NCBI RefSeq assembly: GCF_039839375.1
Contig: NZ_JBDOQU010000002.1
Span: 361,783-425,782 of the forward strand
Length of the DNA: 64,000 bases
Direction of reading: 5' to 3'
Source of the DNA: JBDOQU01 sp039839375
GTDB lineage: Bacteria > Pseudomonadota > Alphaproteobacteria > DSM-16000 > Inquilinaceae
Positions 25,186-33,866 of the stretch are shown here, in pieces; position 1 is the first letter of the stretch; the number at the start of each line of letters is the position of its first letter. The notes under the pieces were generated by a model. It saw nothing but the letters and a program-made list of their open reading frames with translations. It was not told the origin of the DNA and did no database searches. Position numbers and translations under genes: made by a program.

Positions 25186-25690
25186 CGCGCTGTTCCTGTG
25201 CACGCACAACAGCGCGCGCAGCATCATGGCAGAGTGCCTGCTGGTTCGGGAGGGTAAGGGTCGCTTCCGTGCCTTCAGTGCAGGCAGTCAGCCCTCCGGG
25301 AGCATAAATCCGTATGCTCGTGACCAGTTGGAGCGCCTCGGCTTCCCCACCAACGGCCTTCGATCCAAGAGCTGGGATGAGTTCGCAAGGCGCGACGCGC
25401 CCCGCATGGATTTCGTGTTCACGGTCTGCGACAACGCCGCGGGCGAAGTCTGTCCAGTGTGGCCTGGCCATCCCGTCACGGCGCATTGGGGCTTCCCGGA
25501 CCCTTCCGCTGCCCAAGGGACCGATGCGGACAAGGCGGCGTTCACGGCCGACGTGTTCCGCCAGATTCAACATCGTATACGGATTTTCGCGAATCTGCGC
25601 ATCGACGCGCTCGACCGGATGAGCTTGCAGCGGCGGGTCGAAGAGATCGGCCAATCCATCGCCGCGCTGTCTGACGAGGCAACGGCATGA
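25163..25690 (+). CDS. arsC: Arsenate reductase, low-molecular-weight phosphatase type
   Basis: Cytoplasmic enzyme of 175 residues that reduces arsenate to arsenite, of the PTP-like class. The P-loop LCTHNSARSIMAE (Cys-X5-Arg) lies at about residues 13-21, and the resolving-Cys region FVFTVCDNAAGEVCP follows, then the WGFPDPS motif of the family. The ATG at 25163 has GGAG about nine bases upstream. It overlaps arsR and precedes arsH by 48 bases. Confidence 0.92.
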   Translation: MTENRIYNALFLCTHNSARSIMAECLLVREGKGRFRAFSAGSQPSGSINPYARDQLERLGFPTNGLRSKSWDEFARRDAPRMDFVFTVCDNAAGEVCPVWPGHPVTAHWGFPDPSAAQGTDADKAAFTADVFRQIQHRIRIFANLRIDALDRMSLQRRVEEIGQSIAALSDEATA

Positions 25691-25738
25691 CTGAGGTGAC
25701 AGGCACCAGTACAGGGCACGAAATTGAAGGGCAAGAGC

Positions 25739-26500
25739 ATGCCGGATACGAACTTTCCCGATACCAACGCATTTCCCGCTTTGGATGAGCGTTTCCTGGA
25801 TATCCCTGACCTCGGAAAACTCACACCGGAGCGCCTGTCGACGCACCCGCCGCGCATCCTGCTGCTGTACGGCTCGCTCCGAGAGCGCTCTTACAGCCGA
25901 TTCCTGACCGAAGAAGCCGCCCGGCTCCTACAATCCCTGGGCGCGGAGACGCGGGTCTTCGATCCGAACGGCCTGCCACTGCCGGACAGTGTTTCCGCAG
26001 ATCACCCCAAAGTCGCCGAACTGCGCGCCCTCTCACAATGGTCCGAGGGGCAGGTCTGGTGCAGCCCGGAGCGGCACGGCACGATCACCGGCGTCTTCAA
26101 GAGCCAGATCGACTGGCTGCCGCTGGAGAGCGGCGGCGTTCGGCCGACCCAGGGGCGGACACTGGCGGTCATGCAGGTGTCCGGCGGGTCGCAGTCGTTC
26201 AACGCGGTCAATGCGCTCAGGCTACTTGGCCGCTGGATGCGGATGGTGACCATCCCGAACCAATCATCAGTGGCCAAGGCCTACCAGGAGTTCGACGAGC
26301 AGGGCCGGATGAAGCCGTCGCCCTATTACGACCGGGTCGTCGATGTCATGGAGGAACTGGTGAAGTTCACCCTGCTCATTCGCGACCGGAGCGACTACCT
26401 GACCGACCGCTATAGCGAGCGTCGCGCGGCGGGCTTGAAGGCGTCGTCCGAAGGGCATGCCCTCACGGCCGCCGCGATGGTTGGCGAGAGGAAAAGGTAG
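25739..26500 (+). CDS. arsH: ArsH NADPH-dependent FMN reductase
   Basis: A 253-residue flavodoxin-fold protein that oxidises trivalent organoarsenicals or acts as an NADPH-FMN reductase. It shows the NADPH_dep_FMN_red start ILLLYGSLRERSYSR and the ArsH region WCSPERHGTITGVFKSQIDW plus MQVSGGSQSFNAVN. The ATG at 25739 has AAGGG upstream; a TTG five codons earlier is less likely. It is third in the ars cluster. Confidence 0.93.
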   Translation: MPDTNFPDTNAFPALDERFLDIPDLGKLTPERLSTHPPRILLLYGSLRERSYSRFLTEEAARLLQSLGAETRVFDPNGLPLPDSVSADHPKVAELRALSQWSEGQVWCSPERHGTITGVFKSQIDWLPLESGGVRPTQGRTLAVMQVSGGSQSFNAVNALRLLGRWMRMVTIPNQSSVAKAYQEFDEQGRMKPSPYYDRVVDVMEELVKFTLLIRDRSDYLTDRYSERRAAGLKASSEGHALTAAAMVGERKR

Positions 26501-26507
26501 CGACCCT

Positions 26508-27611
26508 ATGGCGGACCATGCGGACGTGGTGGTGATCGGCGGCGGCCAGGCGGGGCTCGCCGTCGGCTATCACCTCCGGCGGACCGGGCTGTCGTTCGTG
26601 ATCCTTGACGCCGAGGACGGCCCGGGCGGTGCCTGGCGGCACACATGGCGCTCGCTGCACCTGTTCTCCCCAGCTGCGTGGTCGTCCCTGCCGGGGTGGC
26701 CGCTCGGTGGCAGCGAGACCGAGTATCCGGACCGCGACGATGTCCTTAATTATCTTGCTCAGTATGAGGGGCGCTACGACCTGCCCGTCCGTAGGCCGGT
26801 GTTGGTGCGCTCGATCGAGCGGACGGCCGTCGGACGCCTCCGGGTCGTGACCGACCGAGGCGACTGGACCGCACGCATGGTCGTCACCGCGACTGGGACC
26901 TGGCGGCACCCCTACATTCCGGCTTATCCCGGCCGGGAGGCACTCAAAGGAGTCCAAATCCACTCCAGCACCTACGAGACACCGGAGCCGTTTGCGGGCC
27001 AGCGCGTGCTCATCGTCGGCGGTGGGAACTCCGGGGCGCAGATTCTGGCCGAGGTGTCCAAAGTCGCAGAGACGACTTGGGTGACGGAGCGGCCACCGGT
27101 GTTCCTGCCGGACGACGTCGACGGCCGGGTGCTGTTTCATCGGGCAACCGCCCGCATCAAGGCGCTGTGGGAGGGCCGCGAACCTGATATGCCAACCGGC
27201 GGGCTCGGCGACGTCGTCATGGTGCCGCCCGTACGCAAGGCCAGGGACCGCGGCGTGCTGCGTGCCGTCCGGCCGTTCGAGCGGTTTACAGGAACCGGCG
27301 TCGTCTGGCGCGACGGCACGGAGACCAAGGTCGACGCCGTCATCTGGTGCACGGGCTTCCGCCCCGCCCTCGACCATGTCGCCAATCTCGGTGTGATTGG
27401 TCCAGACGGCACCGTCGAGCTCGACGGCACCCGCTCGGTTCGTGAACCGCAGCTTTGGTTCGTCGGCTACGGCGGCTGGACCGGACCCGCCTCGGCTACC
27501 CTGATCGGCGTCGGCCGAACCGCGCGCGAGACAGTGCGACGCATCGCCGATGCCCTCGGTGGGAACGCCGATAGGCATGCCGAGGGAGTGACAGGAGCGG
27601 CCTATGGGTGA
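26508..27611 (+). CDS. arsO: ArsO-like flavin-dependent monooxygenase
   Basis: A 367-residue FAD/NADPH monooxygenase of the class B type. Two dinucleotide motifs are visible, VVVIGGGQAGLAVGYHLRR at the N-terminus and VLIVGGGNSGAQIL in the middle, plus the late ATG-like motif WCTGFRP. Sequence style and place directly after arsH fit the ArsO proteins of arsenic islands, whose substrate is not settled. The ATG at 26508 has AAGG upstream and is eight bases after arsH. Confidence 0.88.
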   Translation: MADHADVVVIGGGQAGLAVGYHLRRTGLSFVILDAEDGPGGAWRHTWRSLHLFSPAAWSSLPGWPLGGSETEYPDRDDVLNYLAQYEGRYDLPVRRPVLVRSIERTAVGRLRVVTDRGDWTARMVVTATGTWRHPYIPAYPGREALKGVQIHSSTYETPEPFAGQRVLIVGGGNSGAQILAEVSKVAETTWVTERPPVFLPDDVDGRVLFHRATARIKALWEGREPDMPTGGLGDVVMVPPVRKARDRGVLRAVRPFERFTGTGVVWRDGTETKVDAVIWCTGFRPALDHVANLGVIGPDGTVELDGTRSVREPQLWFVGYGGWTGPASATLIGVGRTARETVRRIADALGGNADRHAEGVTGAAYG

Positions 27612-27779
27612 TGCAACCGGTTTCTGAGCCGTTAGCCGCGCGCACCGCATCCCTGGATCGATTAGCGCGCGGCTGATCAGGGCGTTGGAGTGACGAATCG
27701 CCCGAAGTAGATTGACCAGATGCCTGTTGAGCTGTGCGTTGTGGATACGGCACCAGACGGTGAAGTCAGCGTTCGTGGT

Positions 27780-28160
27780 TCAGTTTCCCAAGATGCGACG
27801 AGCGTTCGCTGGCCATGGCTCGCAAGCCGTTCCATCATTGTCGCGATCGTGGCTGGGGTAATAACCAGGTTGCCCTCGATGAGACGGCGCCAAGCCCACG
27901 GCGCGGGCGGCGTTGCAATTGGGTGCGGCGGCGATGTGCCTGATCCTGATCGACGCCTGCGCAGGGCCGACTGCGGCTACCCAGGAAGCAGCAGCAATCG
28001 TTCCCACGAACAAGACTGCGATGACCATGATGACGACGCCGTCGGTCTGCCGGATGCGCTGTATGCCGCGCTCAGCAATGCGGCTGAGACGGCGTCTCCA
28101 CGCGGTACGCCTGATCTGGTGTCGCATCGATCGCAATTCGGCTTCCAAGTCTCGCGACAT
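27780..28160 (-). CDS. Membrane protein with Excalibur calcium-binding domain
   Basis: A 126-residue protein: basic N-terminal cytoplasmic part, one membrane helix at about 43-66, then an extracytoplasmic Excalibur domain (NCNAARAVG, GYYPSHDRDNDGTACE), which contains the DxDxDG calcium loop and two Cys. Excalibur domains often accompany secreted SNase-like nucleases, and one is encoded at 34228-34665 beyond the ubiquitin-like locus. GGAGGGAAGG precedes ATG 28160. Confidence 0.88.
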   Translation of the reverse strand: MSRDLEAELRSMRHQIRRTAWRRRLSRIAERGIQRIRQTDGVVIMVIAVLFVGTIAAASWVAAVGPAQASIRIRHIAAAPNCNAARAVGLAPSHRGQPGYYPSHDRDNDGTACEPWPANARRILGN

Positions 28161-28653
28161 CGACGACCTTCCCTCCGATAGCGAGCGTCCGATCATCGAT
28201 AATCGCCGCTAACGATGGGTTAAGGCGCCGGGCGGACAGTCGAAACTCTCGGAAGAAATGCCATCGATCCGGGAGGTTGGCCCGCCTCTGGAGAATCACG
28301 TTGATCGATCGCCCAGGGCAGAGGCTGGTCAGGCGGCCCTGGTCGGCAACGGCCGTCGACCGCGGAATGGAGGCCGAGGTCAATGCCTATCACCTTCGGT
28401 TCCAAGATTGAGACCCTTAACGTTCCGCGGGATTGTCCTCATTCAAAGAGCCAGGACGATGCTCGATCATGTCGATACGGCAACTGAGATCGGCGGAGGT
28501 TGCGTCGCCTACAGCCTAAGCCGCGGCGGCATGTTGGAAATGCCTGTGGAGAGATCGGCGGCGGTCGTCATTCGGGTTTTGACGTTGGCGGTCCTGATCA
28601 ACACTCGATGCATGTACGCTCACATTGGTGGAGATCTGCGTGGAGCCGCCCGC
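28161..28653. other. Gene-free interval
   Basis: About 490 bases between the Excalibur gene and the 3' end of the ubiquitin-like locus. Short open frames on both strands lack ribosome sites and recognisable motifs. No inverted repeat or mobile element end was found by eye. Confidence 0.5.
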
Positions 28654-29595
28654 CTATCGTTCAAACTGCTTTCTAAGGGATAAGCGACCGTCGTCGGCAA
28701 TCGTGAGAGTGATCTCTCCAGACCACCTTGTCGATGCCACCTGCCCCGAAAACCGACGATATTTACTCGTGGCGTCCGTATCCGGCTTTCTGCCAACCGA
28801 CACCACCGTGAGCAAAGGCTTCATGTGTCGAACGGCCTCCATATGGTATCCGGAGCCGCGGCCGTGATGGCTTGCCTTCAGCACGTCGCATTTAAGAGCA
28901 TTGCCGTACGCAGCCACCATCTGCGTCCACGCCATCTCACCGGCATCGCCCCCCAGGATGACGCTCCTTCCCGCGTGGGACAGTCGCAGGACATAGCTAA
29001 GCTCATTACTGTCTCCTCTGCCGTTCGCCCAAGCCGTCAGTTCAGGAAACGGCGACAGGATGTCCAAACCATCGCCCAGTCCCATGTTGTCGTCGCTGTT
29101 GTAGTATGGCGCTCTTGCACCTCGATTTAGCCTCATGACCCTGACCCAGCCGCCCGCCCCGGCGCGCAGCCCTTGGTATGCTCCCCAGTCCTCCTGATCC
29201 CAATCTTGAAGATCTGGCATCTTCGTATGCGCGGTATCCCAGAAATTGATGATGCGGAACCCGCAGTTGAGCGCCGAGATACCGCGCATGTGGTCAAGGT
29301 CGGGGTGTGTCTGCACGTATCGGAAGATTGGTCGTCCAGGATAGGTATTGTGAAGAAACTCGATTGGATTCGTCAGCGGAACGTCGTATCCGCCTTCGAA
29401 AAGTTGCTGACGGACTGGCGCGGCAAGAAGATCCCATCTCAACTGGGTTCCGAAGGTCTCAGCAATCTCCGCGACAGACTCGGGATCGAGGTCGGAGCCG
29501 TTGTTAAGGTCGATGAGGGTAATATTGCCCGAGGCGTGCTCAACGACCGTGCAGTCTCCATGACCGACATTCAGGAAATGTACGCGAACAGGCAT
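28654..29595 (-). CDS. ComEC-like MBL-fold hydrolase (second of the locus)
   Basis: A 313-residue metallo-beta-lactamase-fold protein, cytoplasmic by appearance. It has an N-terminal strand pair (HFLNVGHGDCTVVE and ITLIDLNNG), the metal motif THPDLDHMRGI with His97, Asp99, Asp101 and His102, a later GGDAGEMAW with a metal Asp, and KASHHGRGSG. HPDxDHxRG is shared with the MBL protein at 32712-33866, so the two are one subfamily. Likely a nuclease, phosphodiesterase or nucleotide hydrolase. Its ATG at 29595 follows the membrane-protein gene by 119 bases; it is the last gene of the operon. Confidence 0.85.
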   Translation of the reverse strand: MPVRVHFLNVGHGDCTVVEHASGNITLIDLNNGSDLDPESVAEIAETFGTQLRWDLLAAPVRQQLFEGGYDVPLTNPIEFLHNTYPGRPIFRYVQTHPDLDHMRGISALNCGFRIINFWDTAHTKMPDLQDWDQEDWGAYQGLRAGAGGWVRVMRLNRGARAPYYNSDDNMGLGDGLDILSPFPELTAWANGRGDSNELSYVLRLSHAGRSVILGGDAGEMAWTQMVAAYGNALKCDVLKASHHGRGSGYHMEAVRHMKPLLTVVSVGRKPDTDATSKYRRFSGQVASTRWSGEITLTIADDGRLSLRKQFER

Positions 29596-29714
29596 AATTC
29601 CATTCCGGTTGGTGAGAAAGACTCCATCAGTTGCCTCGGGCGGCTGAAGCGGCCGGGACAGAAGCTGACGGCATCGTAAACAGCGCCAGATACCGGGCGA
29701 TACCGAACGGGAGG

Positions 29715-30392
29715 CTACTGCTCGGCGGCTTCGGCCTCTTCCTTTGCCACGCTGCCGGGGCGCTCCGGCAGGTCGAGAAACTCTCGAAGCATGGTACGGC
29801 CGTAGTGCACTCCGAACCGGTGCATCCGGTACAATGCGATGGCAAAGAGTAGCAAAGCGCCGAGAGTGGTCTGCCACCGCTCCCAATGCAGCCAGGCATT
29901 CGTCGCTGCGACGGCCAAAAGGGCCGCAGCGACGCCCCGGGACAGGCTGTAAACGGCGTTGAAGATTTCCGCTCGGTCATCTGCCTTGCGACGCCGCACG
30001 CAGACCGTCACCTGCATGAAAATGTGCTCCCATTGCTTTCTGGCCATCTGGCGCACGGGCGGTAACGCCATGTCGAGCTGGGGGCCGAGCATCCGATCCA
30101 GCTTCTCAACCTGTACGTTCGAGACCAGCCTCTCGCCGGGTCGCAGGACCCATGTCGAGGGCTTGCCGCCATGCAGTTTCCAGTATGCCGCCTCCAGCAG
30201 GTTGCCGAGCGCGGCCACGAGGTGCCCGACGACATAGGATACGAGCAGGAACAGGCCCAGATCACCGACGGTGAAGCCCTCTTGCAGGAAGACGGCTTCA
30301 AGCTCGGGTGACACGAAGAACAATCCGAATAGGAACGCGACACCAGGCGCAATGATGCCCGCATACTCGTAGAAGCTGAGAGTCTTGACCAT
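29715..30392 (-). CDS. Hypothetical four-helix membrane protein of the ubiquitin-like locus
   Basis: A 225-residue protein with two hydrophobic segments near the N-terminus (about 10-30 and 42-65), a charged cytoplasmic stretch (about 70-145, basic RRRKADDR), two more hydrophobic segments (about 148-188) and an acidic tail. No enzymatic motif was seen. It sits 35 bases after the E2-E1-JAB gene and would fit a membrane effector or the target of conjugation, but this is inference only. The ATG at 30392 has no strong ribosome site, so it may be translated by coupling. Confidence 0.75.
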   Translation of the reverse strand: MVKTLSFYEYAGIIAPGVAFLFGLFFVSPELEAVFLQEGFTVGDLGLFLLVSYVVGHLVAALGNLLEAAYWKLHGGKPSTWVLRPGERLVSNVQVEKLDRMLGPQLDMALPPVRQMARKQWEHIFMQVTVCVRRRKADDRAEIFNAVYSLSRGVAAALLAVAATNAWLHWERWQTTLGALLLFAIALYRMHRFGVHYGRTMLREFLDLPERPGSVAKEEAEAAEQ

Positions 30393-30427
30393 TTGTGCTT
30401 GGCAGTCCTTCGCTTATACCTTACGCA

Positions 30428-32695
30428 TCAAGCCCCTGACTTGACGATGGCCGAGTATCCCGTCGGGCGGCGGATCAGCAGGAGCACGGCCCTTCGACCG
30501 TGCCCCTCTAGCCCGGCTGCTGTAGCATAGTCCCGCGGTGAGCCGCCCTGCTCCGCAAGGTGACTGTGCCATGTGCCGAGGCACCAAAGGGCACCCGCGC
30601 CTGTAGCCTCGTAGGCGTTGACCGTCTCAGATAACCCACTCGTCCCAAGGACGAACGCACCTGCCGACCGACTGCTGTCCGGCGGCGCCTCGATCACGTC
30701 GGTGACATGGATGAGCCGCCGCACGGGCGAGACACGGCCGACGATGACGCCACCAGTCTCCACCCGCGGCCAGCGGGTGATGTCGTCCAAGATCCGTTGG
30801 TGCGCGCGGTCGAGAACGCGGATGGTCCAGGTGCTGTCATTTTCCGCTGCGATCATGTGCGACGGCCCCAGCCCGACATACCGCCAACTCAGGGATAGAT
30901 CGTCATCACCAAGCACGCCAAGGTGCAGTGCGCCCTCGTTAGGGAATCCCCCCTCCATCCAGGTGACAAGGCGCTGCGGCACAGCCGCGGCGTGCATCGA
31001 TACTCGGGTGTCGGACATGACCAGCGTGACAGAGTCGCACCCGATCCCGACGGGTACGCGCGTCGGGTGACCCGACAGGCCATCCAAACCCGCCAAGCGC
31101 CCATCGGAGCGCAGTTCCTCGTAGGCCGCAGCGGCGAGGTCCGTCGTGTCCGGGTTTCGTTGCGGCCCCTCCAGTGTCAGCAGGCCAACGCGACCGTCAT
31201 CGGCGAGCGCGCCCTCGGCGACCCGACCCGCCAGAGCGTTACCCAGCGCGCCGAGGTGGTCGCGGACCGCGTGCGACGCGGTCGTATTGATGATTAGGGA
31301 CTGGTCGGCTGGGAAGGCGTTCGAAAAATCCTCTGTCCCAGGCCGAAGTAATAAGACGTCACCATCGTGAGTCGCAGGTGCCGTCCCCCCGAAACCAGCA
31401 ATCGCCTTGGCCAGCGCCCTCGCCTTCGACGGAGACAGCGCGGACTCGGTGATGCCACCTGGGTGCAGGGCATGTCGCGCAGCGTTGTGCGGCCGGAAGC
31501 TGCCGCGGTCGAGTAATGCGCGCGGGGGCAATCCGGTCCTGGCGAGGTGTACGGCGATCTTCGACCCAAGGCTGCCGCAACCCACCATCGTGACCGACGG
31601 GGTGACGAGGTCGACGGGCAGGCCCGACATGCGGCGCAGCAGCGGCTGGGTCACCGGGTGGCAGTGCGCGACGGGTTGCACCGGTGTGACGTCCCCGCTC
31701 GCCAGGAGTCCGGGAAAGCTGGCATCACACCGGTAAGCCAGAAATTCGAACGGGCTGGCAGTGCCGATTACGTCTGTCGGTCGGCGCGCGCACAGGATGA
31801 ACACCAGAGGATACGTAAATCTGCGCGTCGCCCCTGCGGAGGACTTGCGTAACCAGGACACCGCATCTCGAAAAGGCTTCCCGCAGCCATAGGCGTCCGC
31901 TCTCGCGAGGAGGCGGCCATACGTCGTTACCGTCTCCGGGAGATACTGATCGCTGACGTGGAGAGCACCTGATGGTGTTTTGCCCGCCCAGCACACGACG
32001 GCAAGCGTCTCCCCCGAAAGCACGCCGTCGCTAACGGAACCATCAAATCTGGCCACAATGGTGGCGGGACGAATCCGCACCGGGCTCGCTGATTGAACGC
32101 CCACCATGATCCCTGGCGAACCGCCCTCTGTATTGATGGTCAAGAACCGAACGGGTAAGTAGGCGAACCCAGCGCGGTCGGTGACCAGAGCGCCGATCTC
32201 TGCCGGGTCGAAGACAAGCCGGTCTATGACCTCGTCGCGTCTCACGGGTTCCCACCCTTGTGTGGGATCTATGAGCTCGTCGTGTGCAGCGTTGCGGAGC
32301 CACAACGCGGTTTGGTCCAGTAGCCTACCGAGGCCCTCCCGGTGGAAGAACTCGGTCACTCCGCCGAACACGACACAGGGTGGCACATAGTCCCCCTCAT
32401 CGTGCGGATTGATGTGTGGCAAAGAGCGATTGAAGTCCGTGCGGAGGCAGATGATCGGCGCCCGGGCCGGGTAATCTGATCGGAAGGTGAGGTATACCGG
32501 CTCGACAGTGCGCACTCCGGTCGGGCTCTCCCCGGCCGCCCGCCACCGTGAGGGCAAAGCCGTCTCGAAATGTGTCTCCAGCACAGTAGACGAGGTAGAG
32601 TGTGATAGAACCCGCGCTAGCGTGATGGCCGGATGTCCCCGCGCCACCTGGAGAGCATCCCGGATCGGAAGGGGCAGCCCAGCCTCTTCGGTCAC
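30428..32695 (-). CDS. E2-E1-JAB fusion protein (ubiquitin-like conjugation and deconjugation)
   Basis: A 755-residue multidomain protein. The N-terminus (about 1-140) looks like a prokaryotic E2 (UBC) domain with SLPHINP followed by a candidate catalytic Cys107 in VPPCVVF. Residues about 360-600 form a ThiF/E1 domain with the nucleotide motif VGCGSLGSKIAVHLARTG (GCGSLG at 372-377), LLDRGSFRPHNAARH with Asp396, and a possible catalytic Cys553 in GIGCDSVT. Residues about 630-755 form a JAB/JAMM domain: Glu646 (ETGGVIVG), His710 and His712 (TWHSH), Ser719 and Asp722. In type II CBASS the equivalent E1-E2 (Cap2) and JAB (Cap3) are separate proteins. The start is a GTG at 32695, 16 bases after the MBL gene. 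Confidence 0.88.
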   Translation of the reverse strand: MTEEAGLPLPIRDALQVARGHPAITLARVLSHSTSSTVLETHFETALPSRWRAAGESPTGVRTVEPVYLTFRSDYPARAPIICLRTDFNRSLPHINPHDEGDYVPPCVVFGGVTEFFHREGLGRLLDQTALWLRNAAHDELIDPTQGWEPVRRDEVIDRLVFDPAEIGALVTDRAGFAYLPVRFLTINTEGGSPGIMVGVQSASPVRIRPATIVARFDGSVSDGVLSGETLAVVCWAGKTPSGALHVSDQYLPETVTTYGRLLARADAYGCGKPFRDAVSWLRKSSAGATRRFTYPLVFILCARRPTDVIGTASPFEFLAYRCDASFPGLLASGDVTPVQPVAHCHPVTQPLLRRMSGLPVDLVTPSVTMVGCGSLGSKIAVHLARTGLPPRALLDRGSFRPHNAARHALHPGGITESALSPSKARALAKAIAGFGGTAPATHDGDVLLLRPGTEDFSNAFPADQSLIINTTASHAVRDHLGALGNALAGRVAEGALADDGRVGLLTLEGPQRNPDTTDLAAAAYEELRSDGRLAGLDGLSGHPTRVPVGIGCDSVTLVMSDTRVSMHAAAVPQRLVTWMEGGFPNEGALHLGVLGDDDLSLSWRYVGLGPSHMIAAENDSTWTIRVLDRAHQRILDDITRWPRVETGGVIVGRVSPVRRLIHVTDVIEAPPDSSRSAGAFVLGTSGLSETVNAYEATGAGALWCLGTWHSHLAEQGGSPRDYATAAGLEGHGRRAVLLLIRRPTGYSAIVKSGA

Positions 32696-32711
32696 GAAGC
32701 AGCGCCAGGCA

Positions 32712-33866
32712 TTAGCCGTGGATGAGCGGCTGCGCGCCGACTACCGCCGCGGCCTTCTGGGGCGTTGCCCCCTTCTTCAGCGTCACCCCTCCCGCGCTGA
32801 CCTCGAATTCCATCGGTGCCGGATCCTTCTTCGATGGATGGGTCGCGGTGTTGACGAACTCTCCCTTGGCCTCCTTGGTGATCTCTTTGTACTCGCGCTC
32901 AGCCCGGATGCACGGTGGGTCGCTGTCGTCGTCCATAATCACCTTGCTGCTGGCGACGATGTAGGAACCGTTGCGCGCTTGGCCTAGCGCCTCCCGGGCA
33001 TCCTCGGAAATCTCCACATCTTCACCCATCTCGCTCCAGCTGTCGTATGACAGCGAGTGCCAGGAGCAGTGGTGCGGCGTCTGCATCAGGTCGTAGGCGA
33101 GGTCGTCGGGCGTGTCCTTGTGGTCGGCCCAGACCCGCTCCCAGACGGCGACCTCGGCATCGCCACCGGTCAGGAACTTGCAGGCGTCCATCACGAACCC
33201 CTTCGCGATCGCGATATTCACGATGACGCTAGAGTTGTTCTTCGACCGCACCTCCTCTTCCTCGTCCGAGCCTTTGGGACTTGGCGCGATGAGCATAACC
33301 TCGAACGTACCATCAACACTGCCGTCGATCGTGGTGATGCGCTCGCGCGCCTTCACCAGGATGGCCCCAAGGTTGTCTGTCTTGCCGTTCTCGTCCTCGC
33401 CCAGAACCTGGATGCGGTCGCCGCTCGCCGCCCACCCGTTGTCACGGAACTTTTGAACACGGCGGCGCGCCTCGGTCCGCCACGCCTTGGCATCGTCGGA
33501 CAGCGTCGCGCCCTGCTTCCGCTCTGCCCGCCGGAACACGATCGGCGAAGACCACATTTCCCGAATGATAATCTTCGGGTCCTCGTCATCCTCCGGTTCC
33601 GGGTAATCGGAAAGCGGGCCAAGGTGGAAGTGATCACGCAGGCCGCGGCAATGGTCCTGGTCGGGGTGGCTGAGCAAGAAGGCATCCACGTAAGGCCGAC
33701 CCTCGGCATCTTGCTTCAGTCGCTTTCGCAGGTCCTTGGCTACGTCACGTATGCCATCGTCAGGCTGACGCATATTTATATCGATGAGAACGGTGCGCCC
33801 GCTCTCGAGCTCGATCAAAGTCATATCCCCATTGTCTACGGGAAAGAACGTCACGGTCGCGGGCAT
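32712..33866 (-). CDS. ComEC-like MBL-fold hydrolase (first of the locus)
   Basis: A 384-residue metallo-beta-lactamase-fold protein. The N-terminal FFPVDNGDMTLIELESG strand region leads to the metal motif LSHPDQDHCRGL (His67, Asp69, Asp71, His72), then SSVIVNIAI, LTGGDAEVAVW with a metal Asp, and QTPHHCSWHS. A long acidic insertion lies between the motifs. The C-terminus is a low-complexity Ala/Gly/Lys-containing tail that ends in Gly. Start ATG 33866 has GAGGAG upstream. It heads the four-gene operon and shares HPDxDHxRG with the MBL protein at its other end. Confidence 0.87.
   Translation of the reverse strand: MPATVTFFPVDNGDMTLIELESGRTVLIDINMRQPDDGIRDVAKDLRKRLKQDAEGRPYVDAFLLSHPDQDHCRGLRDHFHLGPLSDYPEPEDDEDPKIIIREMWSSPIVFRRAERKQGATLSDDAKAWRTEARRRVQKFRDNGWAASGDRIQVLGEDENGKTDNLGAILVKARERITTIDGSVDGTFEVMLIAPSPKGSDEEEEVRSKNNSSVIVNIAIAKGFVMDACKFLTGGDAEVAVWERVWADHKDTPDDLAYDLMQTPHHCSWHSLSYDSWSEMGEDVEISEDAREALGQARNGSYIVASSKVIMDDDSDPPCIRAEREYKEITKEAKGEFVNTATHPSKKDPAPMEFEVSAGGVTLKKGATPQKAAAVVGAQPLIHG

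Noticed and set aside
28220..28405. A short minus-strand frame (VIGIDLG start) that might be a transposase remnant.
   Set aside because: Too short, without a DDE or RNase H pattern beyond a few residues, and no flanking repeats were found.
28654..33866. Assignment of the locus as type II CBASS or a Bil/Bub operon.
   Set aside because: No CD-NTase, ubiquitin-like gene or CBASS effector is present, and the E2, E1 and JAB parts are fused, so it is reported as a separate candidate.
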